Source: Manis javanica
Lineage: Eukaryota > Chordata > Mammalia > Pholidota > Manidae
Assembly (NCBI RefSeq): GCF_040802235.1
Contig: NC_133169.1
Coordinates: 47,127,034 to 47,191,033, forward strand
Direction of reading: 5' to 3'
DNA: 64,000 nucleotides
Shown: piece after piece, positions 35,831 through 47,560 of the stretch
Layout of the letters: each line of letters starts with the position of its first letter
How positions within the stretch are numbered: the stretch's first letter is position 1
Notes under the pieces: model-generated
Databases searched by the model: none
Seen by the model: only the letters and a program-made list of their open reading frames with translations
Told to the model about the DNA's origin: nothing
Translations under genes and position numbers: made by a program

Positions 35831-37960
35831 AATTATTGAAAAATGGAATTGAAGATTTCATTTCCAGTGCCTGTGTTATAGAATCATAAATTTAATCGCC
35901 TCTTGGCTTTGAGAATCCAATGAAAATATTATAAAAGTTTTGGATGAGTATTCCATGCCAGAGAGATTTAGGAAGTAACTGCAGAATAGTTCAGGGATTA
36001 TCTACACGCAGTATTTGAATTATTCCTCCACAGTATAGGGTGGCTCATTTAATCTCTTTTGTGTGGGGTAAACCACACACTCCCAGGGGCAGGTAAGGGT
36101 CCTCACACATGACTGGCCTCTCATACACCCAAGGGCCATTGAGTCAGGAGACCAGAATCTCAGCTGATCATAGTGCTACACACAGATACTCCTGTACCCA
36201 TTATTCCATTGAAAATTACATTAAAAAACCAATAAGGTAACTTTTGATAACATGAATTGTTGAGAGGATTAAGGGAAATTAAAGTGTTTAGACCAATATA
36301 AGTTACAGAAGAATAAGGACGCATAGTATCTGTAAAGACATTTTATGTACGGAAATAGTGCTGAATCTATGACATAGCTCCTAATATTTGCCTCATGATT
36401 GAGTACAGTCCTTCAGTTGTCCAGTTTCATGATGTATTCATACATTTGAGTAATTGGACTTGATATATACCCTGAGTCAGAGCTCTGGGCAGAATCCCAT
36501 CTTGTTTCTGTCTAGCTCATGTTTCTCCAAGTTGAAATCCCACTCCTCATAACTCCGTCAGGGAGACTCTTGAAATGGCTTGGTCATTGCTCCTTGTCAG
36601 ACAAGGCTTTATTTACTTTTCCCAAATATCACCTACTTTAATGCACATAGCAATTAATTTTTCATAGAAATTGAGATGCACAGAGGAAAACTGAACAACA
36701 CTGAGATGCTCTAACTCCCATTCACTGGTGACTGCTAAGTCTGCTGCTCTCAGCCTGTGTCTGTGCTGGATGCTGAATATGAATCAAAGTAAGATTAAAC
36801 TTCATTAAGCATAAGGAGGTTATGGTCTCTAGTCAGTTACAATTGTTATATAAATGTTATTTAAAGTAGAATTTTAAAACAGATAAAATAAAATAAAATA
36901 AATGACCAATGAAACAAAATATCTAACCATTCTGAAGACAATTGGTAATAGTTTCATTCACATAATCTCTTCCAGAAATTAGATTTTTCTACCTCTTCAT
37001 TTTCTGACATGTTGAAGGTTAAATTTTCAAGACTCTTAGAAACCGGAAGGTAAAATGAAATAATTGGCTTCTCTTTCTGCAAAGAGTTTAGAAGGGCTTA
37101 TAAATTGGGATATTTCAGGAGGAAATTACACATATCAAATACCTTGTATATTCTTGTAATCATCACAAAATCTAATTATGATCTTCAGGTTATTACAGTC
37201 CCATGTTCTGATGTGCTGTAAGATTAGACAACATGGCAAATGACTTTGTATGCATCCAACTAGTCTGGAACACAATGAAACAATAATTTTTCTATCAAGT
37301 TCCACCCTTACTGGTGGATGGAGCTGAGCTCTATGCAATATTCAAAAGCTGTCCAGCACACTCCAGACACCCCCACCCACCCAGCTCCTATTTGCTGTCA
37401 AAGTGAAGCAGGACCCACACAGTGGCCAGAGCACTGAGGGCCTGGGAGCTGTTTGCCACGTGAATGGAGGAAACGCAGGAGGTGCCAGGGTCCTGGGCAA
37501 ACTGTTTATGCACTTTGATAAGCTGGTGTTACTGTGCTGGAGCCCCACTCAACAGCCCACCAAGTGCTCCTGACACAAGGACCCGCTGTCTGTGCCTGCG
37601 AGGCAACCGCCTCCCGGCTTTTCTTGACTTCCCTGCCCAGGTGCTGGAGACTGACGTGGGCGGCTCAGTGTGTGTTTAACTTGCAGAGTCATTGACGGCA
37701 GCGGTAGAATAATGAACCTTGATTGTCTTGATTTAAAGCATCCCAGCAAATTTTTAATGCTGCACCACATATAATCTTCCCCAACAGTCTAGGCCATACT
37801 TTTTTTTATCATATTACAGATCTTTAAAAATGAAGTTTTCATGGTAAGTGCCTAACATCCCAGACTACCCTAAGGACACTGCCTCACAGGAGCGGGACCC
37901 ACAGTCTGTACCAGCCTCATCTCTGCTGGGTACGCAGGCCTCACTCCACAGTCTGTCATT
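35831..37960. other. Mostly non-repetitive stretch, no gene recognised
   Basis: AT-rich sequence with one GC-rich island (about 37340-37690), whose short frames on both strands lack domains I can identify. No splice-linked exons are evident. Confidence 0.4.
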
Positions 37961-38496
37961 TGGTTTTAGGTCATCCATTGGTAATTTCAACAGGAAAACA
38001 CAAATATGACTAAGACTTTGTTTCAAGGCTGTAATTACCAGAAATAGTCCCCCTCAGTTAAATTAAGTCACTCTTCCTCTGCAAAATTTCAGTCTCATGA
38101 AGACGAACACATCATCCAGTAACATAGAAATCATACATATTGTTTTATTCCATCAGCATTTGGAAACTGACATTTATTTCCACATGTTAGAGTTTATAAA
38201 TGGCGTACAACATTTCAACAGGAAAAGTGTATTTACTTTTCTCAATAAAAATAGATGGTTGCAAAACAATTGAGGAAAGAGTGTCAAGAATCAATAGAAT
38301 GGGCAGAAGAATAAGTCAAGAGTAACAATTACCCATTTGCTCCTCCAGTTCTGTCTGCCTGTCTGGTTGAACTCACCATCTGATGATTTTTTGGCCTCAA
38401 CCACCTGGGCAAATAATAGAGTGTGGCTGGATTAAGTGTATAAGAAGGAAGACGGCATCAACCTTTGTTTTATAATGCCTGTCAGAGGAGCTGATA

Positions 38497-38498
<2 letters not shown>

Positions 38499-38554
<56 letters not shown>
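38499..38554. repeat. (GT)28 microsatellite
   Basis: An uninterrupted GT tract of about 56 bases. The paralogous position in copy 1 (15896-15903) has only about four GT units. Confidence 0.95.
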
Positions 38555-38557
<3 letters not shown>

Positions 38558-39099
38558 TGCGCTGATAAATCCCCTTGGGACTTTGAATAAGTATGCAGTA
38601 AACAGGGCTAAACAATGTAATAAATATTTTGGTTATACTAATTTGTGTTTCTCCTTTATGCCTTTAAAAATATATTGTTACTAAATGCAATGCAATTTAT
38701 GTTTTTAAATAAAAAATTTTCACCAATATTTAAATTAATCTCAAGAATGACCACTGTTAATAAGTTCTTATCTGAAATGTATGAGCTTGTTTACATGTTG
38801 CCTTTTCATTCTACAAAGCATCTACTATATTTATTATATATAGAGAGACTGTTGGGGGAGGAGGAAACCTCCAAAAATTATTTAAACATTATTATTTTTT
38901 CTTATCATTCACAGCTATAGACTGAAGTTGTGAGAATAATTAGTGTATCCAAGAGAGCACCAGCAATTAGTGCTGTGGTGGAGATTTACACGGAGGGTGT
39001 CTGCTCCATATCATTGTCTTTATTGCTCCTCATGACGTGATTGTTCATACTTTCTTCACTCATTCACTTACCACCTCTGCAACATTATGTGTATAATTT

Positions 39100-39960
39100 T
39101 TCCACTTTCAATTTCATTGTAGTAAATACACATGAACTATATCATGTCAATGATCTTTAAGTATGCAGTTCGAAGGTAAGATGTGCATTCATATGTGAGG
39201 CCATCTACACCGGCCCTCAGCAGAACTCTCATCTTCAAAAGAACCCATCACCCAATAATTTTCTCTTCTATTTTCTTTTCCCTATTCCCTGGCAAAAGCC
39301 ATTATAATTTTTGTTTTTATGACTATGAACACTCAAAGTAACTCACTAAGTGAAATCATACAGGTTTGTATTGTGACTGGCTCATTCTAATTAGCATATT
39401 ATCCTCCAAGTCCATCCATACGTCAGCATATTAAATAACATTTTACACCATATATTTATTGCAACATTGTTTACAGAATCTCCTTCATTTTAAGGCTGAC
39501 TAGTACTTCATCACATGTATATTCAACATCTTCCTTATCCTTTTATCCATCAATGGACACCTGTTGCACCCATTTCTCAGATATTATGCATAATGCTGTT
39601 ATGAACATGTTTGCAGAAATACTGCTTCAAGACACTGCCTCCAATATTCTAGGGAATTTATCCAGAAGTGGAATGCAGGAACGTATCGTAGATCTGTGTT
39701 TAAGTTTGAAGGAATTCCCAGACTCTGGTCCAAAGCAGCTGTACCATTTTATATTTCCACAACTGTGCACAAAGTTTCAATTTTTCCACATCCTCACTAA
39801 CACCTTTTATTTTAAGTGTCTTTGATAGCAGCTATTCTAAAGACTTTTTGATTTTGTGTCATTTTACTTTTCTCTGTATTTTTGATCATCATTATGCTGG
39901 CCTCCAGAATGAATTTAGAAGTGTTCCAACCTCTTCAACTTTCTTGAAAATGTTTGAGAG
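39100..39960 (-). mobile_element. Old L1 3' end (minus) within block B copy 2
   Basis: Duplicate of 16380-17300. It has matching antisense landmarks such as 'cagatattatgcataatgct' near 39578. Confidence 0.6.
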
Positions 39961-40069
39961 GAATACACATTTTTTTGCTTTTATTATATTGAAGCATAGT
40001 TGACGTAAAATATTTTATTTGTTTCAAATAAATCACGACATAGCAATTTTATAGTTACATATAGTACTC

Positions 40070-40965
40070 AATCCACACCTCCGCTAATGTAGTTACTGTC
40101 TGTGAACACAGAAAAAGATGCTTTACGTCACTCATCCTCAAGGGAATGCAAATCAAAACCACAGTGAGACATCACCTCCCACAGCAGGCAGAATGGCCAC
40201 CAACTAAGTGATGAGAAATAACAAGTGTTGGTGAGGATGTGGAGAAAGGGAGCCCTGTGACACTGCTGGTGGGAAGGTCCACTGGGGCCGCCGGTGTGGA
40301 AAGCAGTGTGGAGGTGCCTCAGAAAAGCAGAAAGCAGAATACCACGTGACCAGTGTCTGAGGGTCTACCCAAAGAAAACAAATTCTCTGATTTGAAAAGA
40401 TACATGCACCTTGTATTTATTGCCATGATAATTACAATAGGCAACCGAGTGTCCATCACTAGATGAATCAATAACTAATAAGTGGCAAATATACACAAAG
40501 GAAAATTCAGCCACAAAAAGAAAAACACCCAGCCACTTGAGGCAACATGGATGGACTTAGAGGGTATTATGTTAAATGAAATAAGCCAGGTGTAGAAAGA
40601 TAAATCACGTATGATTTCACTTATGTGTGGAGTTTAAAAACAAAATGGAAGAAAATGAGCAAAAGAGTAGTGGTGTCACAGACACTGAGAAGTGACTCGT
40701 GGTCACCATGGGGGAGGGCTGGGATGGGGGGGTGGGACAGTTGAGGGGGTAAAGAGGCACAACACCCTCATTCACAGGGTAAGTTGGTCCTGGCCTTGGA
40801 AGTGCAGCATGGAGAATATGGTCAATTGTGTGTAACAGCTCTACGTTTACAGCAAATACCCTTGTGGTGAGGATTTAATATTGTGTGTAAGTGAATCATT
40901 GTGTACTATACATGAAACCAATAGAATATTGTGTATCAGCTGCACTTCAATAAAATCATAACATT
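40070..40965 (+). mobile_element. L1 3' end (plus) within block B copy 2
   Basis: Duplicate of 17340-18230, with 'gaaataacaagtgttggtga' near 40215 and a terminal 'cagctgcacttcaataaaat' near 40938. Confidence 0.7.
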
Positions 40966-40969
40966 GGTC

Positions 40970-43330
40970 ATGCCGCAGAGTAAATCAGCCAAAGTTGGAA
41001 ATAGTACATGCATGATGGGATGAGTAGCTCTAGAGGCCTAGTAAACCACACGAGCAGGTCACATTCACCCCCTATGTTGTCCATTACTCTCACACCTGTC
41101 AATCCATCAGTTCATTCATTGACACGGTGAGGGAGGAGTCCCTTATGTCAGCTCATAGAGGAGGAAAGTAATCTAAATTTACTTACGGTGGATTTCATGA
41201 TTTTGAAAGGCAGTGAAGTGAAATATACCATAGAGGTGGATCTTTGGATTGTGTGCCTGATCATTTATTTTGTGTTGAAAGATAAATGACTTAAAACTAG
41301 AATAAATAGCTATTAATTTGCTTTGGCAAACAGCTTGGCAGGTTGGCTAGAGGCGTAGATGTAAAACGAAATATAGGAGACAATAAGCTTTTGGGGATTA
41401 TGGGTGGATATATGGAAATGGGCACAGAGTTGAAATACCGTGGTTTTCCATGATAAAACCCCTAGAAAGCATCCAATACAGATAAAGCCCTGAGCTACCA
41501 AGCAGGTTAAAAAAAAAAGTAGCTGTGCAACTTGATGTCTACCCTTCTCTGCTGTTGGCTGGTAGCGGACAGAATAAAGTAGCGGCCATGTTCACAACAG
41601 CAGAGCTCATGCATGTGTCTCGCATCGCAGGCCCCTGTTCATCTAGGTTGATGTGAATGAGTCGCTGCCGAATTTTCAACCTGCCAGTGACAGAGATTTA
41701 TGCTGAGCTCAGCCATGGCAACAGCTCTGGTGGACAGCAATGGGACTATTGATTTCTAACAACCCTATCAGATCTTTTCTTCCTATTGTAATTAATTTTG
41801 ACTGAAGTAAACAAATATTATGGGAATGGGTTTCCTTTCCTGTGCCCCAGGGCAATAATCCATTCCTCATGATTTGCCCCAAATTTAATCATTGAAATAG
41901 GATCCTGCATGATGTTTTATCAGAAAATGACTCACATACAGAGCAGGGGGTGTGGCAGTGGACACGTGACCATGCCACCCACTGTGGTGTGGACGCACTG
42001 CTCCGTGTTTCCCAGTCTGAGTGTGCACTGGAGCAGCCTGCGGGGGGGGAGGGGGGGGCACAGTTGAGGTTATTATTCAAATATGATGCCCTGAAAGGGT
42101 GCCCTCTTCTTGGACACAATATCCATTCTAACAAATGAACATTATGGGATTCTGTGCACCTAATTTGGTAGAATAGATGTCTGGTTACCAAGGACTGGAA
42201 CTAGGTGTGGTAACATTTACACTTTTTCCTTCGGGACCTCGTGGGAGACCTGCACTTTCTATCCCCTCCATCTTTGAGTTACGATGGTGAGCGGCCCTCT
42301 TTCCAAAGGGCAGCCGCTCTCACCAGGGGGATCAACAATAGTCCTAATGTATTGTGAGCTCTGTCTCCTTCCGCTTTCCCCAGGGACATTGAACTCCGCA
42401 TGATAATGAAGCAGGAGGCGATAAAGGGCCACCATTCTTGTGGGGTGCCTGGTCTTGCCCTTGGGAAGTGTTCTGATTACTGTTAAACAAAGATGGAAGG
42501 AAGGGATATGTTGGGCAGCCAGGTGACCCATGTAGGTATCTCTTGGTACTTTTTTTTTTTATCTCATTATGACAATAAATGATCAAAAGTAGCAGACACA
42601 GGAACACAACTTTAAGTCACACTGCCTGGTAAACCATCCAATGACTGTGTATTCAACAAGTTGTCCCATTAACTTTCCACTTAAAATTTCTCTGAAGAGA
42701 GAAGTGCAGTCAAATCCTGGAAATCACTTCCAGAAATCACAAATAAATAAGCAGGCACAATAGTGCAAACTGTGATTTGACACACAAAGACACCTAGAGG
42801 ACTAACTGATGGATCCATTCTTCCAGTTCTTGGACTGGTGTCAGCTCATAGCCTTCAGATGTTGTCTTACTCTAGTGAGTCGACAGATGATAGGAGTCGA
42901 TTCATTCAAGCTCGTATGTTCTTCTTAGGGACAGTCTGTGTCAATGAGTGATCAGTGGGAGCATAAAGACAGAGCCAGTCACCCTGCCTGAGACAGCTCT
43001 GACTGACCCCCGAGCTTCGTAGCTCCCTGGGTGTTCAGTCAATGCCTCTGAGCCCACAATGCAATCCCACTCCTCCTCACTGCGGATCCTTCTTTCTTCC
43101 TTCCCCCACACCTGCGTATCTGCACTGTGAATGACACAATATCCTTCATGAGCTGCAGAAGTCTTACATTACTCTTGCCAGTTTTGGCCAACAGTTGCAG
43201 GAGGGACACATTACAATCTGAGTAATACAGTAAATAATTCCTACCTAATATTTATAAGGGGACAATTCATAATTTTTGATGATGGATTAAGATAAGTCTA
43301 GGGCATGAATGAGTATCCTTAAAGAGTGAA
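40970..43330. other. Unassigned sequence, no gene supported
   Basis: It contains two GC-richer stretches (41900-42080 and 42230-42540) and a poly-G run near 42043. Minus-strand frames of 100, 90 and 87 codons (41889-42607) have no domain I recognise. A very old LTR element is possible but not shown. Confidence 0.35.
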
Positions 43331-45020
43331 AATTTTGGTAACACATTTTATACATACTTAAAATTTTTCCATTTGTACTGAGGAATCACTGACAAACATA
43401 ATTACATATACTAAAAGTATACAAAGTCATTATTTGATATACATATATACTGTAAAATCATTACTAAGATCAAGATGATTAATACATCAAGGGCCTCATA
43501 TAGTTAACTTTTTTGTGTGTTGTGAGAAAGCTAACATCCACTCTCAGCACACTCTAAGTATAAAGCCCTGTGTCACTGGCTGTGGTCACCAGAGCCACCT
43601 TAGATTCCCAGAATGCATCCGTCACAGTGCTGAAGGTCTGTACCTTCCACCTGCACCTCCCCATTCCTTCCCCACTTATTCCTGGAAACCATTATTCTAT
43701 TTGCTGTTTCAATGGTTCATTTTTATTTCTTCATTTTTAGATATCACATATAATCGTTGCCATATAGTATATATATTTCTCTACCTGGCTTATTTCAATT
43801 AGAATAATGCCCTCTAGGTTAACACATGTTGTTGTATAAGACTGGATTCCCTTTGTTTTATGGCTTAATAACATTCCTTCAAAGTTGGTGTGTGTGTGTG
43901 TGTTTGTAACACATTTTCTCCATCCATTAATCTGTCAAAGGACATGTAAAGTGTTTCCATATCTTGGCTAATACGAATAATGCTTCAGTGAACATGAAAG
44001 TGTGGGCATCTCTTCACTACACCAAATCCACCCCCTTCGGTGTGTATGCCCACAGGGAGGATGGTTAGGTCATATTCCAGCCCTGTGTCTAATTTCTGGA
44101 GGAACCTTTCATAATGGTTCTGCTTTGCATTTTTACTGAGAAATGTACAGGGATTCCTTTTCTCCGCATCTTTGGTGTTTGTTATTTCTTGTCATTTTGA
44201 TAATAACCATCCTAACAGGCATTAGGTGATAACCAATTGTGGTTTCGGTTTGTAACTCCCTTGGTGATTAGGATATTCAGAACCTTTCCATGTACCTATT
44301 GGTCATGTATGTGTCTTTGCAAAATTTCTATTCAGATCATTTCTCCATTTTTCATTTGGTTTGTTTATCTGCTACTGAGTTGTATGAATTCCTTGTATAT
44401 GTTGGTTATTAATACCCTATCTGATATGTTTTTTGCAAATTTTCTCCCAGATAATAGGTTGCTTTTATATTTATGAGTTGTGCAGAAGGTCTTCCATTTG
44501 ATAAAGTCACCTATGTTTATTTAGTTTTCATTGTCTGTGGTTTTGGAATCTTACTGAAAAAAACCATTGCTAAGACCAATATCAAGGATGTTTTCCTTGT
44601 GTTTCTTCCAGAAGTTTTAAAGGTTCAGATATTACATTTCTGTCTTAATTCATTTTGAGTTAATTTTTGTGAGTGGTGTAAAATATTGGCCCAGTTTAAT
44701 TCTTTTGCATGTAGCTGCCATGTTTTCTCTGGCTATTCATGGAAGAGATTATCCTGTCACCAATGTATGTTCTTGATTCTCTTTCCAATAATAAGTTGAA
44801 AATATGTGCATGTATTTATTTTGGGGTTCTCTATTCTGGTGAATTGTTCTATGTGCCTGTTTTACTTTTATTCCAGTACCATATAATTTTCATTATGATA
44901 GCATTATAATATAATAAAAAATCAGGATTATGATGTCTCCAGTTTTGACCTTAATTCTTCATCTTACTTTGGCTATTTGGAATTTTTTGTGGATACATAC
45001 AAATTTAAAGATAGATTTTC
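43330..45020 (-). mobile_element. Old L1, 3'UTR and end of ORF2 (minus)
   Basis: Antisense L1 from its tail near 43330 ('tgtactgaggaatcactgac') through 'cttggctaatacgaataatg' near 43963 and 'ttccttgtatatgttggtta' near 44389 to about 45020. It is diverged, with short broken frames. Confidence 0.6.
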
Positions 45021-45540
45021 CTATTGCTCTTTAAATTCCCAATGATTCAAAAAGATATATGCATCCTTATGTTTAACACTGCATTATTTACAGTAGCCAA
45101 GATATGGAAGCAACCTACGTGTCCCTCAATAAGTGAATGGATAAAGATGTAGAGATATACACAATGGAATATTATTCATCCATAAAAAAACAAATATTGC
45201 CCTTTGCAAAAATATGGATGTATCTACAGGGTATTATGCTCTTAAATATGACCGACAGAGAAACACTAATACCATATGACTTAGTTTATTTTTGCAATAT
45301 AAAAACAAAGCAAAGCATAATGAAAAACCAGTAGTAGACTAACAGACACAGAGATGTCACTAGTGGTTACCATGGAGGAAGGATTAGGGTGGGTATGGAA
45401 GGAGGGTGAGGGGAATAAAGGGGCACAAAAATTCTCAATCATAATATAAGTTGTTCATGGGAATGTTAGTACAGCATGGAGAATATAGTGAATGAATCAG
45501 TAAAATATTTGTATGTTGCCATGTATCGTTTGTATTATAC
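45020..45540 (+). mobile_element. L1 3' end (plus)
   Basis: Sense tail: 'gattcaaaaagatatatgca', 'agtagccaagatatggaagc', 'acacaatggaatattattca'. The terminal region is near 45540. Confidence 0.6.
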
Positions 45541-45544
45541 TAAG

Positions 45545-45785
45545 GTACGTTCTCTACCTTATTTATTGAGAAATTTTTTGATGAAAAGATGCTGAATTTT
45601 GTCTAATTATTTTCCTGCATCTATTGAAATGATTACATTATTTTTATGCTTCATTACATGGATCATGGCATATAACACTTTAATGTATTTTTTAGTTAAC
45701 ATTGCTTACAGTTTGATACGGATTTCTTGCATCTTTGTCAATCAGGGACACTTGCCTGTAATTTTCTTTACTAATAGTGTTCTAA
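45545..45785 (-). mobile_element. L1 ORF2 RT-region fragment (minus)
   Basis: It corresponds to about 8800-9030 of the near full-length L1, antisense ('tcctgcatctattgaaatga' at 45614). Confidence 0.55.
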
Positions 45786-46214
45786 TCAATTAATATATTG
45801 CTGAGCACTTTGGTTGCTTCTATAGCTTGGCTGTTGTAAATAATATGGCAATAAGCATAGAGGTGCGTATATCTTTTTATATCAGATATTTTGTTTTGCT
45901 TGAGAAAATTCCTAGAGTGGAGTCACTGTGTTGTGTGATATTTCAATTTAATTTTTTGAGGAACCTGTTGGGGACTGCCTTTGTCTTCTCACATGTTTGT
46001 AGGCAGAATGGGAAAGCACCTTCCCCCATGTCTGAACGCAGCATGGGAAAGCACAAGCTTGAGAACAACCGGTGCAGTCCTTGGAAGTTATCTGTCCACA
46101 AAAACATATCTTGTCCTCCTCACTCTGAAAATAGAGAGACCTTGAAGATGTGTGGAAACACCGCTCCTGCTTCTGGCTATGCCCTTCCCCAACTTGCCGA
46201 TATGGTGGGAATGG

Positions 46215-46229
46215 AGAACATTCTGTTAC
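46215..46229. promoter_or_regulatory. Candidate steroid-receptor element in the LTR
   Basis: AGAACATTCTGTTAC resembles the inverted-repeat consensus AGAACANNNTGTTCT, with two mismatches in the right half. Betaretroviral LTRs such as that of MMTV are known to use such elements. It is a sequence match only. Confidence 0.3.
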
Positions 46230-46253
46230 TCATTCCATGAGCAACTAACAGGA

Positions 46254-46330
46254 ACCCTGCTGTAGCTCTGTTGGTAGAGCATGGGACTCAACCTCAGAGT
46301 CGTGAGTTCGAGCCGAACTGGAGCCACTGA
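46254..46330 (+). repeat. tRNA-Lys-like module 1 (in LTR)
   Basis: Box A-like TAGCTCTGTTGG (46263-46274) and box B-like GAGTTCGAGCC (46314-46324) at tRNA spacing. The anticodon region is shortened, so no anticodon can be read. It heads a unit of about 130 bp that is repeated as module 2. Confidence 0.6.
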
Positions 46331-46387
46331 GGCAAGCAAGAGGGCTAGTGGCTGGTGATGCAAAGGAGCATCTGCCCTTCCCCATCT

Positions 46388-46459
46388 GCCCAGCTAGCTC
46401 AGTCGGTGGAGCATGAGACTCTTACTCTCAGAGTCGTGAGTTCAAGAAGCCCGACTGGA
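46388..46459 (+). repeat. tRNA-Lys(CUU)-like module 2 (in LTR)
   Basis: Box A TAGCTCAGTCGG (46395-46406) is canonical. The anticodon arm TGAGACTCTTACTCTCA can form a 5-bp stem with a 7-base loop containing CTT. The T arm carries box B-like GAGTTCAAG (46438-46446), followed by two extra bases. The 3' side does not pair with the 5' GCCCAGC to give a proper acceptor stem, so this is not a functional tRNA gene. Confidence 0.65.
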
Positions 46460-47084
46460 GTGGCAGAGGAATGCAGCCAGGCTGCTGGCTGGCGATGCAG
46501 GGAGCGTCAGTTCTTTCTGTCTTTCTTTTCTTCTCCCCCTTTCCGCACTTCAGGACCTGCTCGACTCGGCGCGGCACGGCTGGACCGCACCAGGAACCTT
46601 CATACTGCCTTCCATTGTAGCTGGGCCAATTTCCATTCCCACCACGGATGGAACTAAAGGGTATCATGCTAAGTGAGGTAAGCCAGGTGAAGAAAGAAAA
46701 ATACCATATAATTTCACTTGCATTTGGAATCTAAGAACAAAACAAAATAAAATGAACAAATCAACAGTAGACTCACAGAAGCCGAGAAGAGACTGGTGGT
46801 CACCACGCAGGAGCAGTGGGCGGGGATGGTGAGGTAGCGGAGGGGGTCAAGAGCCACAGAATTCAGTAACAGCCACAGCGTGAGTCAGTCACGGGAAGGA
46901 AAGTAGAGCATAAAGAATACAGTCAGGAATCTGTAACATCTTCCTATGCTGACAGGCAGCAACTACACAAGTTTGAGTGAAGATTTAGTAATACAGATAA
47001 CTGTTAAATCACTTTGTTTTATACTTCAAATCAATACAATATTGTATATACATTATACTTCAATAAACTACATATGAAAAATAA

Positions 47085-47560
47085 GTGATTATGATAATAA
47101 AGTTAGTTACCATATCCACACTTCACAGTTACTATTCTTTTTTAGAACTTAAAAGATTCTACTTTTTCTGGCAGTTTTCAGTTATACAATACAGAATTGT
47201 TAATTATAGTCACCAGAGTGTACATTACACCCTAGGAATGTATTATATTTACAACTGGAAGTTTGTACACATTGACAGTCATCACTCATCACCTTACACC
47301 TGGTGACCTACAATCTGCTCTGCATTTTTATGTTATTTTATATCCCATTAAATGAGATCATAGAGTATTTATATTTCTCTATTTGACCAACTTCACTTAG
47401 AATAATGCCTTCAAGTTTCTTCCATGTTGTTACAAATAGAAGGGTATTCTTTTCTGTGGCCGAATGATATTCGATTATACGTACAAAATTTTCTTTATAC
47501 ATTCATCATAGTGTACACTTAGGTTGTTCTACTTAGGAATAATTTTAGCCAAGAATGAAA
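47085..47560 (-). mobile_element. Old L1 3' fragment (minus)
   Basis: Antisense tail: 'gttaattatagtcaccagag' near 47199, 'caacttcacttagaataatg' near 47388, and 'cttccatgttgttacaaata' near 47420. Confidence 0.55.

Larger units (their letters stand above)
37960..40970. repeat. Segmental duplication block B, copy 2
   Basis: It is co-linear with 14570-18230. It lacks the 14885-15640 insertion and carries a greatly expanded GT tract. It ends at the L1 tail near 40965, after which 11.7 kb of unrelated sequence precedes block A copy 2. Confidence 0.75.
45966..46592. mobile_element. Solo-LTR-like insertion with two tRNA-Lys-like modules
   Basis: A 627-bp insert that begins TGTTGGGGAC and ends GGACCGCACCA, flanked by a perfect 6-bp duplication GGAACC (45960-45965 and 46593-46598). 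Removing it and one repeat restores a continuous antisense L1 3' end. TG...CA ends and a 6-bp duplication are the signature of a class II (ERVK-like) solo LTR. I found no AATAAA and no convincing TATA box. A pyrimidine-rich tract lies at 46510-46550. The orientation of any transcript is unproven. The alternative is a composite SINE. Confidence 0.6.
45790..47075 (+). mobile_element. L1 with 5' inversion (twin-primed), carrying an LTR insert
   Basis: The left part (45790-45965 and 46593-46647) is antisense and matches about 6985-7180 of the near full-length L1. At about 46648 it switches to sense sequence ('ggatggaactaaagggtatc') that runs to an L1 3' end near 47075. About 100 bases are lost at the switch. 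This is the structure twin priming produces. Confidence 0.65.

Noticed and set aside
37342-37770. The GC-rich island as a processed pseudogene
   Set aside because: No protein family is recognisable in any frame and no poly(A) or target duplication is visible.
38397-38684. Frames of 72-82 codons across the GT tract
   Set aside because: Their length comes from translating a dinucleotide repeat, and the copy-1 paralogue has no such frame.
41889-42607. Minus-strand frames of 87-100 codons as a retroviral or host gene
   Set aside because: No catalytic or structural motif could be recognised and there is no supporting neighbour. I leave it unassigned.
46388-46459. A functional tRNA-Lys(CUU) gene
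   Set aside because: The acceptor stem does not pair, the T arm has two extra bases, no T-run terminator follows closely, and it lies inside a repeated module of an inserted element.
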